In this document: positions 41,097 through 50,631 of the stretch, one piece after another
Layout: each line of letters begins with the position of its first letter
Numbering within the stretch: position 1 is the first letter of the stretch
DNA from: Epilithonimonas zeae
Lineage (GTDB): Bacteria; Bacteroidota; Bacteroidia; Flavobacteriales; Weeksellaceae
NCBI RefSeq assembly: GCF_900141765.1
Contig: NZ_FSRK01000003.1
Coordinates: 62,001 to 126,000, forward strand
Length of the DNA stretch: 64,000 nucleotides
Direction: 5' to 3'
Made by a program: the position numbers and the translations under genes
Notes under the pieces: generated by a model
What the model saw: only the letters and a program-made list of their open reading frames with translations
What the model was told of the DNA's origin: nothing
Databases searched by the model: none

Positions 41097-43714
41097 TACA
41101 AACTTTTCAGTTTTTCTTCAAGAAGCGCAATTTTATCCTGAGCATCTTTTTGTTTTTTACGCTCGATCTCTACCACTTCTGGTTTGGCGTTCGCAACAAA
41201 TTTTTCATTCGATAATTTCTTATCAACAGAGATCAAGAAACCTTTCAGATATTTTATTTCTTCTTCGGTTTTTTCTTTTTCTTCGCCCAAATCAAGATTT
41301 TCACTTAGCGGAATAGAGAATTCATTCGCTCCAACTAAGAATGTAAAACTTGGTTTATCCGTTTTTTGATTGAAATTAATTTCTGAAATATTGGCCAATT
41401 TCTGAATCACCTCAGCATTTGCCAATTCAGAAACATTCGTGAAAACCTCTACGGTTTCTCTTGGCGAAATTCCTTTGGACTGACGGTAGTTTCTAACACC
41501 AGAAATCACTTCTTTAGTAAAATCAAAATCCTTAATTTTATTTTCATTATAAGGTTCTGATTTTTTGTGTTGTGCAATTACTAAAGCTTCAGAAATACTT
41601 CTTTCGGAGATATTCTGCCAAAGTTCTTCTGATAAGAAAGGCATGAATGGATGCAACAATTTCATCAATTCCTCAAAATAAGCAATTGTTTTTTGATAAA
41701 CTTCTTCACTGATTGCTTCTCCGAAATTTGGTTTGATTGCTTCCAAATACCACGCACAGAAGTCGTCCCAAATCAGTTTATAAACCAAGTGCAAAGCATC
41801 CGAAATTCTGAATTTTGAGAATTGGTCTTCAATTTCGCCAATAGTTTTGTTCAACTGTTCTCCAAACCAATTGATTGTCTGTGTATCCGATTCTTTAGCT
41901 TTGATATTTTCGTCACGTTTCCAACCTTGAATTAATTTGTAAGCATTCCAGATTTTTGTAGCAAAGTTTCTTCCTTGCAACATCAAGTCTTCATCAAACA
42001 AAAGATCATTTCCGGCTGCGGAACTCAACAAACTTCCGACTCTTACACCGTCAGCTCCATATTTTTCAATCAGATCAATTGGGTCTGGTGAATTTCCTAA
42101 CTGTTTAGACATTTTTCGTCTTTGCTTATCTCTTACGATTCCTGTAAAATAAACATTTTTGAACGGAACATCTTTTCTATATTCCAATCCAGCCATAATC
42201 ATTCTGGCCACCCAGAAGAAAATAATATCCGGGCCGGTTACCAAATCTGAAGTTGGATAATAATAATTGATGTCTTTATTTTCTGGATCCAAAATACCTT
42301 CGAAAACCGATATTGGCCACAACCACGATGAGAACCAAGTATCCAATGCGTCTTCGTCTTGTTTTAAATTCTCAATTGTTAGTGCTGGATTATTAGTTTT
42401 TTCTTTTGCTAAAACCAAAGCATCTTCGATATTTTCAGCAACTACAAAGTCATTTTCGCCAGCTCCAAAATAAAAAGCCGGAATCTGCTGTCCCCACCAA
42501 AGCTGACGTGAAATGTTCCAATCGTGAACATTCTCCATCCAATGACGGTAGGTATTTTTGAATTTCTCAGGATGGAATTTGATTGTATCATCCATTACAA
42601 CATCCAAAGCAGGTTTTGACATTTGTGACATTTTCAAAAACCACTGAACAGAAATTTTCGGTTCTATAACGGCACCTGTTCTTTCAGATGTTCCAACTTT
42701 ATTCACATAATCTTCCGCTTTCAGAAGAAGATCATTTTTTTCTAATTCTTTAGCAATTTCTTTTCTTACCGTGAATCTTCCCATTCCCTGATAATGCATT
42801 CCGTGTTCGTTAAGAACTGCGTCATTATCCATAGAATCGATGATTGGCAAATTGTGTCTTTGCCCGATTTCGTAATCATTGATATCGTGAGCCGGCGTAA
42901 TTTTCAAAGCTCCAGTTCCGAATTCGATATCAACATAATCATCCTCGATAATTGGAATTACACGATTTACGATTGGAACAATTACGTTCTTACCTTTAAG
43001 ATGTTGATATCTTTCGTCATTTGGATTTACACAAACTGCAACATCACCAAAAATAGTTTCCGGACGAGTTGTTGCAACGGTTAAGAAATCTTCTGAACCT
43101 TCGATTTTATATTTTAGATAGAACAGTTTTCCATTTTGTTCTTTGAAAATTACCTCTTCGTCAGAAATATTAGTTTGAGCCTCTGGATCCCAGTTAATGA
43201 CTTTATAACCACGATAAATTAATCCTTTATTATAAAGATCAACAAAAACCTTGATTACAGATTTGGACAAATTATCTTCCAAAGTAAATCTGGTTCTGTC
43301 CCAATCGCAAGAACAGCCTAATTTCTTCAATTGCTCGAGAATTGTTCCTCCGTATTTATCAGTCCATTCCCAAGCGTGCTTCAGGAATTCTTCTCTTGTA
43401 ATATCTTTTTTATTGATGCCTTCAGCTTTCAGTTTCGCTACAACTTTTGCTTCTGTTGCGATAGAAGCGTGATCCGTTCCCGGAACCCAACAAGCATTGA
43501 AACCTTGCATTCTTGCTCTTCTGACCAATACATCCTGAATTGTGTTGTTCAACATGTGCCCCATATGAAGAATCCCGGTCACGTTTGGTGGTGGAATTAC
43601 AATCGTATAAGGAGGTCTGTCATCTGGCTCTGAGTGGAAAAATTTATTTTCTAACCAGAAGTCATACCATTTTTGTTCAGTTTCCTGTGGATTGTATTTG
43701 TCAGCAATCTGCAT
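41096..43714 (-). CDS. valS: valyl-tRNA synthetase
   Basis: An 872-aa class I synthetase of normal length. Class I motifs: PPPNVTGILHMGHMLNNTIQ (HMGH) and RRKMSKQLGNSPDPIDLI (KMSKQ). The editing domain has TVATTRPETIFGDVAVCVNP. The anticodon domain is followed by a coiled-coil tail ending in EEKLKSL, typical of ValRS. It opens MQIADKYNPQETEQKWYDFW. The frame extends to 43777 but ATG 43714 is the family start. Overlaps the DUF4241 gene by one base. Confidence 0.97.
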   Translation of the reverse strand: MQIADKYNPQETEQKWYDFWLENKFFHSEPDDRPPYTIVIPPPNVTGILHMGHMLNNTIQDVLVRRARMQGFNACWVPGTDHASIATEAKVVAKLKAEGINKKDITREEFLKHAWEWTDKYGGTILEQLKKLGCSCDWDRTRFTLEDNLSKSVIKVFVDLYNKGLIYRGYKVINWDPEAQTNISDEEVIFKEQNGKLFYLKYKIEGSEDFLTVATTRPETIFGDVAVCVNPNDERYQHLKGKNVIVPIVNRVIPIIEDDYVDIEFGTGALKITPAHDINDYEIGQRHNLPIIDSMDNDAVLNEHGMHYQGMGRFTVRKEIAKELEKNDLLLKAEDYVNKVGTSERTGAVIEPKISVQWFLKMSQMSKPALDVVMDDTIKFHPEKFKNTYRHWMENVHDWNISRQLWWGQQIPAFYFGAGENDFVVAENIEDALVLAKEKTNNPALTIENLKQDEDALDTWFSSWLWPISVFEGILDPENKDINYYYPTSDLVTGPDIIFFWVARMIMAGLEYRKDVPFKNVYFTGIVRDKQRRKMSKQLGNSPDPIDLIEKYGADGVRVGSLLSSAAGNDLLFDEDLMLQGRNFATKIWNAYKLIQGWKRDENIKAKESDTQTINWFGEQLNKTIGEIEDQFSKFRISDALHLVYKLIWDDFCAWYLEAIKPNFGEAISEEVYQKTIAYFEELMKLLHPFMPFLSEELWQNISERSISEALVIAQHKKSEPYNENKIKDFDFTKEVISGVRNYRQSKGISPRETVEVFTNVSELANAEVIQKLANISEINFNQKTDKPSFTFLVGANEFSIPLSENLDLGEEKEKTEEEIKYLKGFLISVDKKLSNEKFVANAKPEVVEIERKKQKDAQDKIALLEEKLKSL

Positions 43715-43793
43715 TTTAAAAATATTTTTAAGCTTGTAATTTGCAAAAATAAGACAATGTAAAAAAATTAACAGCACATATTCAAATTATTTA

Positions 43794-43801
43794 TAACTTT
43801 G
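43794..43801 (+). promoter_or_regulatory. -7 box for the DUF1573 gene
   Basis: TAACTTTG, 36 bp before the ATG. On the opposite strand TATTTTTG (43744-43751) is a possible -7 box for valS. Confidence 0.5.
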
Positions 43802-43836
43802 TTATTCAAAAATTTAATTATTTAAAACAAAAAAAT

Positions 43837-44334
43837 ATGAAAAAGATTCTTGCAGGATTATTTATGACAGGAGCTATCGCTTTTGCATCTGCTCAAACAA
43901 TCTCATTTGATAAAACAACTTTTGACTACGGAAACGTGAAAGCTGGATCAGATGGTCACAGATTTTTCACTGTAAAAAATACAGGAGACAAACCTCTTAT
44001 TCTAAGCGAAGTAAAACCTTCTTGCGGATGTACAACGCCAGAGTGGAGCAAAGATCCAATCTTGCCAGGGAAATCTGCTCAAATCAAAGTTGGATATAAT
44101 ACAGGTATCAAAGGGCCTTTCAACAAATTGATCGAAGTTTATTCTAATGACCCTGCAAACAACAGATCCGTTCTATACATCAAAGGAAATGTAGAAGATT
44201 TGCAAGGTGTAAACCAAGAAGCTAAATTAGTTGCTGCACCTAGTACTGTAACAGCTACTGCAAAAGCTGAGTCTGTACCAGCAAGAACTAATGCAAAAAA
44301 AGTAGCAAAAAAAATAGAAACTACTGCTAAATAA
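43837..44334 (+). CDS. DUF1573 domain protein, exported
   Basis: A 165-aa secreted protein. Signal peptide: KKILAGLFMTGAIAFASAQ. The DUF1573 (ASH-like) domain has TFDYGNVKAGSDGHRFFTVK, NTGDKPLILSEVKPSCGCTT (the CGCT motif) and EVYSNDPANNRSVLYIKGNV. The last 40 residues are low-complexity Ala/Thr/Lys. Such proteins are very abundant in the periplasm or envelope of Bacteroidetes; the function is unknown. Own promoter and terminator. Confidence 0.9.
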   Translation: MKKILAGLFMTGAIAFASAQTISFDKTTFDYGNVKAGSDGHRFFTVKNTGDKPLILSEVKPSCGCTTPEWSKDPILPGKSAQIKVGYNTGIKGPFNKLIEVYSNDPANNRSVLYIKGNVEDLQGVNQEAKLVAAPSTVTATAKAESVPARTNAKKVAKKIETTAK

Positions 44335-44353
44335 TAAAATTTACAAATTTTAT

Positions 44354-44389
44354 AAAACCGCTTCGTTTTTTAACGAGGCGGTTTTTTTA
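44354..44389 (+). terminator. rho-independent terminator
   Basis: AAACCGCTTCGTT pairs with AACGAGGCGGTTT (one G-T), followed by seven T. Confidence 0.87.
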
Positions 44390-44411
44390 TCTTTACAATA
44401 AATCAATTTTT

Positions 44412-45290
44412 ATGGATTACAATTTTTCAGACGATTTTTTGATCAAAGAAAATTCAAAATTCGAAATCAAAAAACATAATACAAGCTATAAAGGAAAAAT
44501 CAGTAAAGACGAAGCAAAAGAACTTCTCGAAATTGAAAAAGAAAAACTTCGTTTGTTGCAGGAAAAATTATACGCAGACGGAAGTCAATCTTTGCTAATT
44601 GTTCTTCAAGCGATGGATGCGGCAGGAAAAGACAGTTTGATAGAACATGTTTTCGGTGGTGTGAATCCGCAAGGTTGTGAAGTAACAAGTTTCAAAGGTC
44701 CAAGTTCAAAAGAATATTCTCACGATTTTATTTGGCGCCATTATCTAGCACTTCCGGCAAAAGGAAAAATCGGAATTTTTAACCGTTCTCATTACGAAAG
44801 TGTTTTGGTTTGTAAGGTTCATCCAGAATATAACCTCAGTGAAAAAGTATGGACAGATGTAAAACAATTTGATAAAAAATTCTGGGAAAACCGCTATGAA
44901 AGTATCCGAAATTTTGAAAAGCATTTGGCAAATAACGGAACCAAAATTGTCAAAATTTTCCTGAATGTTTCTAAAGAAGAACAAAAGCAACGTTTCCTTG
45001 ACAGAATCGATGAGGATGATAAAAATTGGAAATTCTCTGCTGCCGATATTACCGAACGTGGATTTTGGGAAGATTATCAGAAAGCTTATGAGGAAGCTAT
45101 CGATGAAACCTCAACAGATTCTGCGCCCTGGTTTGTGATTCCGGCTGACCAGAAATGGTTTTCGAGAGTTGCTGCTATTCAAATCATCATTGATGCGATG
45201 GAAGAAATGAATTTAAAATTCCCGGAAGTTTCTGAAAAAGATAAAAACGAATTAGCTGAGTCAAAAACAAAACTGGAAAGTGAAAAATAA
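44412..45290 (+). CDS. polyphosphate:nucleotide phosphotransferase, PPK2 family
   Basis: A 292-aa one-domain PPK2. Walker A: LIVLQAMDAAGKDSLIEHV. The lid and polyP-binding parts are NPQGCEVTSFKGPSSKEYSH and HDFIWRHYLALP. Walker B region: GKIGIFNRSHYESVLVCKVH. It uses polyphosphate to phosphorylate ADP or AMP (or GDP); which one cannot be told, though length and sequence suggest the one-domain class. No ppk1 neighbour. The next gene, rmuC, begins 67 bp later. Confidence 0.93.
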   Translation: MDYNFSDDFLIKENSKFEIKKHNTSYKGKISKDEAKELLEIEKEKLRLLQEKLYADGSQSLLIVLQAMDAAGKDSLIEHVFGGVNPQGCEVTSFKGPSSKEYSHDFIWRHYLALPAKGKIGIFNRSHYESVLVCKVHPEYNLSEKVWTDVKQFDKKFWENRYESIRNFEKHLANNGTKIVKIFLNVSKEEQKQRFLDRIDEDDKNWKFSAADITERGFWEDYQKAYEEAIDETSTDSAPWFVIPADQKWFSRVAAIQIIIDAMEEMNLKFPEVSEKDKNELAESKTKLESEK

Positions 45291-45357
45291 ATTACGGAAA
45301 ACCTCAATTTTATAAACGAAAGTTATTTTAAAATTGTGAAAAATAACGAAGCTTAAA

Positions 45358-46704
45358 ATGGAGATTATTTATGTATTTGTTGGAGGATTCGTCGGAGGAA
45401 TTATTGTTTTTCTTTTGATGAAATCTATGTCTGTGAGTAAAAAAACAGTTGAAACTCTGAATGAACAATTGATCCGTTCACAGGAGAATGAGAATCATTA
45501 TCAACAGAAAATTGATGAATTAAAATTTTCAAATTCTGATTTAACTAAAGAAATTTCCATCATCCAAAGAAGTAAAGAGGAATTACTTTTTACCAACGCA
45601 GAACTGAATGCGCATTATAAAAACCTGCAAGACCACCTTGAAAATCAAAAGGATGAATTTCTAAAAATTCAGGAAACCACTCGTCTACAATTTGAGAAAA
45701 CTGCTAATCAGATTTTGGAAGAAAAGTCTGAGAAATTCACGCAACTTAATCAAAATCAGCTAAAAACTATTCTCGAGCCTTTTCAGGAAAAAATCAATGA
45801 ACTGAAAAATACAGTGAATGAGACTTACGATAAGGAAGCAAAAGAGCGTTTTTCTCTTGGTGAGAAAGTTCGTGAACTGAAAGACCTCAACCAACAGATT
45901 TCTGAAGATGCCAAACAATTAACCAGAGCTTTGAAAGGTGAAAGCAAAACGCAGGGAAATTGGGGCGAAATGATTCTGGAAAGTATTTTGGAGAAATCAG
46001 GACTTAGAAAAAATCAGGAATACTTCTTAGAACACGAGTTGAAAGACGAAAATAATAAAGCTATTTTTTCCGAATTTTCCGGCAAGAAAATGCGTCCGGA
46101 TGCTGTTGTAAAATATCCTGATAATAGAAATGTCATTATCGATAGCAAAGTTTCTCTCACAGCATTTGTTGAAATGACGGATGAAACTAATCCTGAACTT
46201 TTCACTCAAAAACAAAATCTACATCTTCAATCTGTGAAAAATCACATCAATCAATTGAGTCAGAAAGCTTATGATGATTTTGATAAAAGTCTGGATTTTG
46301 TGATGATGTTCATCCCGAGTGAAGCAGCTTACATTGCGGCTTTGCAGGCTGAACCAAACCTTTGGAATTTTGCTTACGACAAAAGAATCCTTTTATTAAG
46401 TCCGACTAATTTGATTACTTCTCTCAAGTTGATTCAGGATCTTTGGAAACGCGAACATCAAAATAGAAATGCAATGGAAATTGCGGAAAGAGGAGCGAAA
46501 TTGTATGATAAATTCGTTGGGTTTGTTGATAATCTGGAACGTATTGGAAAGAATATAGACCAAGCAAAGAATTCATACAATGATGCTTTCAAACAGTTGA
46601 GTTCGGGAAATGATAATTTGATTGTTCAAACTCAGAAGTTGAAAAATTTGGGGATTAAGAACAAAAAAAATCTTCCTCAGGGTTTGGGTGAGGAAGATTT
46701 GTAG
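45358..46704 (+). CDS. rmuC: DNA recombination protein RmuC
   Basis: A 448-aa protein. One N-terminal membrane helix (IIYVFVGGFVGGIIVFLLM) is followed by a long coiled coil (about residues 25-190) and then the RmuC domain: SKTQGNWGEMILESILEKSG, KKMRPDAVVKYPDNRNVIID, SKVSLTAFVEM and DFVMMFIPSEAAYIAALQAE. RmuC limits DNA inversions at short inverted repeats and has a PD-(D/E)xK-like core. The coding end contains a hairpin terminator. Confidence 0.95.
   Translation: MEIIYVFVGGFVGGIIVFLLMKSMSVSKKTVETLNEQLIRSQENENHYQQKIDELKFSNSDLTKEISIIQRSKEELLFTNAELNAHYKNLQDHLENQKDEFLKIQETTRLQFEKTANQILEEKSEKFTQLNQNQLKTILEPFQEKINELKNTVNETYDKEAKERFSLGEKVRELKDLNQQISEDAKQLTRALKGESKTQGNWGEMILESILEKSGLRKNQEYFLEHELKDENNKAIFSEFSGKKMRPDAVVKYPDNRNVIIDSKVSLTAFVEMTDETNPELFTQKQNLHLQSVKNHINQLSQKAYDDFDKSLDFVMMFIPSEAAYIAALQAEPNLWNFAYDKRILLLSPTNLITSLKLIQDLWKREHQNRNAMEIAERGAKLYDKFVGFVDNLERIGKNIDQAKNSYNDAFKQLSSGNDNLIVQTQKLKNLGIKNKKNLPQGLGEEDL
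46669..46699. terminator. terminator inside the end of rmuC
   Basis: AATCTTCCTCA and TGAGGAAGATT form a perfect 11-bp stem with A and T flanks. It overlaps the last codons of rmuC and can also serve the convergent gene that ends at 46706. Confidence 0.75.
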
Positions 46705-46705
46705 A

Positions 46706-47347
46706 TTAGCGATATGGCTCGTTTATTTCGTCAATTGTGGCTCTTAATTCACCAATTGTAAATTTTTCCGAATCACATTTGATTTCTGGAATCTGGTGTT
46801 GTTTTAGAAAATCGTTTAAATCTCCACAATCTCTCAGTATATTGAACTCTTTATTATCAAGATCTAGAACAATTCCTTTTATATTTCCATTCATCAAATA
46901 AGTCATCGGACTTAAGTTCCCCAATAATGCTTTTGACCACATACCTCTCATATTTTCTTCAAAATAAATAAATCGCCCATAACTTGTAACCTTGCAAAAT
47001 CGGGAATATTGATCCGGATCATATCCTTTATCTTTCTTATTAGTATATTTTCTATAAGTCTGAAAATACATCTCCCCATTATGAGAAACTGCTAAGGGGA
47101 TTCTAATTTTTTTATCTTTTTGTTTGAAGTAAAAAAATACTTTATCTGGAGATTCAGAAGAATCTTTTACATCAGATGGTTTAAAGTAAACTTCATCTGT
47201 CGAGGTTAGTTTTTTATTCAAGACGTCCTCCAATGTTTCATAGACACCTTCCGGAAAATCTCCTTGCTTTATAGATAGATATTGTTTTTCCTGACCCATT
47301 CCTAGATTAAAAATTAGAAAAAAGAATGGTAGAATAATTAGTTTCAT
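46706..47347 (-). CDS. exported protein of unknown function
   Basis: A 213-aa protein with signal peptide LIILPFFFLIFNLGMGQ. The mature part has IKQGDFPEGVYETLEDVLNK and KDKKIRIPLAVSHNGEMYFQ and an overall beta-rich look. The first phrase resembles Flavobacterial proteins of unknown function in which a stalled EGVYxTLEDFxxK motif is common. No catalytic motif is visible. It is transcribed alone. Confidence 0.72.
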   Translation of the reverse strand: MKLIILPFFFLIFNLGMGQEKQYLSIKQGDFPEGVYETLEDVLNKKLTSTDEVYFKPSDVKDSSESPDKVFFYFKQKDKKIRIPLAVSHNGEMYFQTYRKYTNKKDKGYDPDQYSRFCKVTSYGRFIYFEENMRGMWSKALLGNLSPMTYLMNGNIKGIVLDLDNKEFNILRDCGDLNDFLKQHQIPEIKCDSEKFTIGELRATIDEINEPYR

Positions 47348-47418
47348 ATGTTATTAATTTAAGTTTATAAAATGACTAAAGATATAATTTATCTCAGCAA
47401 TGCTAAGAAGCTATTTTT

Positions 47419-48405
47419 TTACTGATTCAAAAGCTTTGCAACTTCTGGTGCAGCGTAAGTAAAAATCATATCTGCTCCGGCACGTTTGATGCTGGTTAAA
47501 CTTTCTATCAGTACTTTATCGTTATCCAACCAACCATTCTGTGCAGCAGCTTTCAACATTGCATATTCTCCACTTACCTGATAAACTGCAATGGGTTGCG
47601 TGATGAGTTCACGGATTTTGGAAACTATATCCAGATACGGCATTCCGGGCTTTATCATAATAATATCTGCTCCCTCTTCTACGTCTCTCAAAGCTTCATC
47701 GATAGCTTCGCGGGAATTATGAAAATCCATTTGGTAAGTTTTTTTGTCAGCTGGAATTTCCTGAGCATCCACCGGCGCACTATCTAAGGCACTTCTGAAA
47801 GGTCCATAAAAAGCACTTGCATATTTGGCCGCATAAGATAAAATCCCGACATCCGTAAATCCGTTCTCCTCCAAACCTTCTCGCATTGCCAAAACACGAC
47901 CATCCATCATATCACTTGGTGCCAAAATGTCAGCTCCGGCTTCTGCCAAAGAAATTCCCATTTTTACAAGTGCCTCTACTGTAGAATCGTTGTCGATTTT
48001 GCCATTTTTTATAATTCCGTCGTGGCCATAAATAGAATAAGGATCCAATGCTACATCCGGAATTATTACAACTCCGGGAACTGCATCTTTGATAGCTTTT
48101 ATGGTATTTTGCATTAGCCCGTTTGGATTCCAAGACTCTTTTCCTGTATTGTCTTTTAGAGCATCGGAAACCTTCATATAAAGATTGACCGCTTTTATTC
48201 CCAAATCATAATTTTCTTTAACAGTTTGCACTGTTAAATCTAAACTTTGCCTAAAAACGCCTGGCATTGAGGAAATGGCTTCTTTTTTGTTATTACCCTC
48301 CATAACAAACATAGGCAACACCAAATCGTTTGTTGTAAGGGTTGTTTCACGAACAAGACTTCTTATGGAATCGTTGGTTCTTAGTCTTCTGTTTCTTGAA
48401 ATCAT
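47419..48405 (-). CDS. hemB: porphobilinogen synthase (5-aminolevulinate dehydratase)
   Basis: A 328-aa HemB. Opens RNRRLRTNDSIRSLVRETTL. Schiff-base lysines are in SYAAKYASAFYGPFRSA and MIKPGMPYLDIVSKIRE. It condenses two 5-aminolevulinate molecules into porphobilinogen for haem. The active-site zinc cysteines of animal-type enzymes are absent: the region reads VVIIPDVALDPYSIYGHDGI, which fits the magnesium-dependent class. No other haem gene lies in the window. Confidence 0.96.
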   Translation of the reverse strand: MISRNRRLRTNDSIRSLVRETTLTTNDLVLPMFVMEGNNKKEAISSMPGVFRQSLDLTVQTVKENYDLGIKAVNLYMKVSDALKDNTGKESWNPNGLMQNTIKAIKDAVPGVVIIPDVALDPYSIYGHDGIIKNGKIDNDSTVEALVKMGISLAEAGADILAPSDMMDGRVLAMREGLEENGFTDVGILSYAAKYASAFYGPFRSALDSAPVDAQEIPADKKTYQMDFHNSREAIDEALRDVEEGADIIMIKPGMPYLDIVSKIRELITQPIAVYQVSGEYAMLKAAAQNGWLDNDKVLIESLTSIKRAGADMIFTYAAPEVAKLLNQ

Positions 48406-48517
48406 CTTGATAAAAATTATTTATGCAAATTTACTTATACTTTTACGGATAGGCTATTGCATATGAAAATTATTTAAAATATATTTGTTGTAATTGTTTA
48501 AGTACAGACTAAAGCGA

Positions 48518-48865
48518 ATGAAAAAATTTCTATTCTTTATTATATTTACGGTAGTTTCAGTTGGATTTTCGGGAGAAATGAAGGCGCAATCTACACGTGC
48601 ATTTGAAGGACAAAAGACCGACGATGGTGTTTTGGTTGCCTTCCCTAATCCTACTAAGGATGTTTTGGTTCTAAAATCAAAGGATAATTCGGCGAAAATA
48701 AAAACAGTAACTTTTTTCTCTATTTTGGGAGTTCAGGTTGCTGAATATGTTATTAATAACAATAATGCAGAACTGAGATTGGACAAACTTCGTCCAGGTA
48801 AATATCTGATGAGATATGTATTGGATGACAATACTCAGAAAATCACTCAGATTATCAAACAGTAA
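48518..48865 (+). CDS. small exported protein made almost only of a type IX sorting domain
   Basis: A 115-aa protein. Signal peptide FLFFIIFTVVSVGFSGEMKAQ. After about 15 residues the rest is a type IX secretion C-terminal domain: VLVAFPNPTKDVLVLKSKDN, FFSILGVQVAEYVINNNNAE, LRLDKLRPGKYLMRYVLDDN and TQKITQIIKQ. There is no cargo domain in front of it. ATG 48518 gives the signal peptide; TTG 48494 does not improve it. Related tiny sorting-domain proteins exist in Flavobacteriia, but their role is not known to me. A strong terminator follows. Confidence 0.85.
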   Translation: MKKFLFFIIFTVVSVGFSGEMKAQSTRAFEGQKTDDGVLVAFPNPTKDVLVLKSKDNSAKIKTVTFFSILGVQVAEYVINNNNAELRLDKLRPGKYLMRYVLDDNTQKITQIIKQ

Positions 48866-48884
48866 ATTTAATTTTTAAAATATA

Positions 48885-48912
48885 TTGCCGGTTTTTTAGC
48901 CGGCATTTTTTA
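48885..48912 (+). terminator. rho-independent terminator
   Basis: TGCCGGTTTTTTAGCCGGCA is a tight hairpin followed by six T. Confidence 0.9.
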
Positions 48913-48930
48913 TTTCACCTCTCAGTTGCG

Positions 48931-48938
48931 TAAATTTG
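48931..48938 (+). promoter_or_regulatory. -7 box for the OmpA-family gene
   Basis: TAAATTTG, 22 bp before the ATG, matches TAnnTTTG. Confidence 0.5.
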
Positions 48939-48960
48939 CCTTAACCAAGAAAATTAAATT

Positions 48961-50631
48961 ATGAGAAAATTAATTACTTTAGTTTTTATCATTTTGTACC
49001 AGATTATCAACTGTCAATACAGGAATTCTTTATACGATAATAATCAGTTGAATGTTTCTCTGAGAGGCGGTTTGGATTTTCCTTCTTATGATAATCAAAC
49101 CAAATTTATCGATTATAAATACAATCTAAATCTTGGAACTTCTGTTGACTATTATTTCAACTGGATTGGATTAGGAATTGATTTCGATTATCTTAAAAAT
49201 ACCCCTAAAAACACTTACCCAACAGAAAATTTATACAACGGAACTATTCCACTTTCTAATATCAATTTAACTGAAAATAAAGTTGAACGATTGTTTCTTG
49301 GAGTTGGCCCCAACTTCCGGTATGTAATTAATGATAATCTGAGTTTAGCTTTCAAATTAAAAGGTGGAATTTCCAATATCAAAGGTGGTGAAACCTCATT
49401 AACAGCAAACAATTACAATCTTAATTTTCACAATGGGTACAATGGAAAAAATATCCTAACCGGAAAAGGACAGATTGAATTGAATTGGTTTTTCTCAGAA
49501 TATGTTGGGGTGAATGTCGGCGGTTATTATATTCAGCATTTTAATGCTAATGACCAAGTTAAGAACAATTCTGTTGCGGGATACACTCCTTTCTCGGAAA
49601 ACAATAATCAATACCACATCAATCCTTCGAATGTTGAAATCAGAAATAACAGTTTTGAACACGAGATTCATTCTGCAGGAGTTTTTGCCGGACTGACTTT
49701 TAGAATTCCAACTGTTGGTTCTGAACCCAATTATGGATTATCGGTTATTGCCCGAGATAAAGAAACGGGATTAATTCTCCCCGATACATTCGTAGAACTT
49801 TTTAAAAATGGGAAACGAGTTTATTTTGCAAGAACCAATTCGCAGGGTGTGGCTTTCTTTAAAAATATCAAACCAGATAACTATGAAATCAAAGGAAATC
49901 TTTATAACATTGATCTAATCTCCAATAAAGCTGACAAAGATGAATTCGTAAGGAACTCGACAATCAAGAAAGAGATATCAACCGATGCTGAAATGTTCTT
50001 TGTGAAAGGTCAAGTGAATATTTGCAATTCTAAAAACCCTTTGCGAGATGTAACTGTCGTTATAAAAAACAATGAAACTGAAATCTATCACGAAATAAAA
50101 ACAGATGTTGATGGAAAATTCTATTTCAAAGCAGATAAGAATTCGACTTATAATATTTATGGTAAAAAAGGAAATTATTTTTCCCAAACAGAAACTGTCA
50201 CTTCTAAAAAAGTAGATAGAAGCAATACACTTTTCCTAAATCTTCAGGTTTGTATGGAAGAAACAACTTGTGGAAAGCCAATTAATCTAAAGAATATCCA
50301 TTATGATTTGGATAAATATTTTATCCATGAAGATGCAAAAGCTGAGCTTAACAAATTGGTTCAGTTTATGAAAGATAATCCAAAAATCAATGTTGAATTA
50401 TCTTCCCATACAGACTCGCGAGCTTCTGATGATTATAATAAGACGCTTTCTCAGAATCGTGCCAATGCAGCAGTAGATTATCTGGTTTCGAAAGGAATTA
50501 ATAAATCGCGATTAAAACCAATTGGCTACGGAGAAACAAAACTTCTTAATAAATGTAGTAATGGTATAGATTGTGCAGAATCGCAGCATCAGTTAAACAG
50601 AAGAACAGAGATGAAGGTTATTTGTCCTTGA
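48961..50631 (+). CDS. OmpA family outer-membrane protein
   Basis: A 556-aa outer-membrane protein. Signal peptide LITLVFIILYQIINCQ. Residues about 25-260 look like a beta barrel (repeating aromatic strands such as YNLNLGTSVDYYFNWIGLGI). Two carboxypeptidase-regulatory-like beta domains follow (DTFVELFKNGKRVYFARTNS; VTVVIKNNETEIYHEIKTD). The end is an OmpA peptidoglycan-binding domain: IHYDLDKYFIHEDAKAELNK, VELSSHTDSRASDDYNKTLS, NRANAAVDYLVSKGINKSRL. It ties the outer membrane to peptidoglycan. The stop region overlaps the convergent VanZ gene by 14 bp. Confidence 0.92.
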   Translation: MRKLITLVFIILYQIINCQYRNSLYDNNQLNVSLRGGLDFPSYDNQTKFIDYKYNLNLGTSVDYYFNWIGLGIDFDYLKNTPKNTYPTENLYNGTIPLSNINLTENKVERLFLGVGPNFRYVINDNLSLAFKLKGGISNIKGGETSLTANNYNLNFHNGYNGKNILTGKGQIELNWFFSEYVGVNVGGYYIQHFNANDQVKNNSVAGYTPFSENNNQYHINPSNVEIRNNSFEHEIHSAGVFAGLTFRIPTVGSEPNYGLSVIARDKETGLILPDTFVELFKNGKRVYFARTNSQGVAFFKNIKPDNYEIKGNLYNIDLISNKADKDEFVRNSTIKKEISTDAEMFFVKGQVNICNSKNPLRDVTVVIKNNETEIYHEIKTDVDGKFYFKADKNSTYNIYGKKGNYFSQTETVTSKKVDRSNTLFLNLQVCMEETTCGKPINLKNIHYDLDKYFIHEDAKAELNKLVQFMKDNPKINVELSSHTDSRASDDYNKTLSQNRANAAVDYLVSKGINKSRLKPIGYGETKLLNKCSNGIDCAESQHQLNRRTEMKVICP

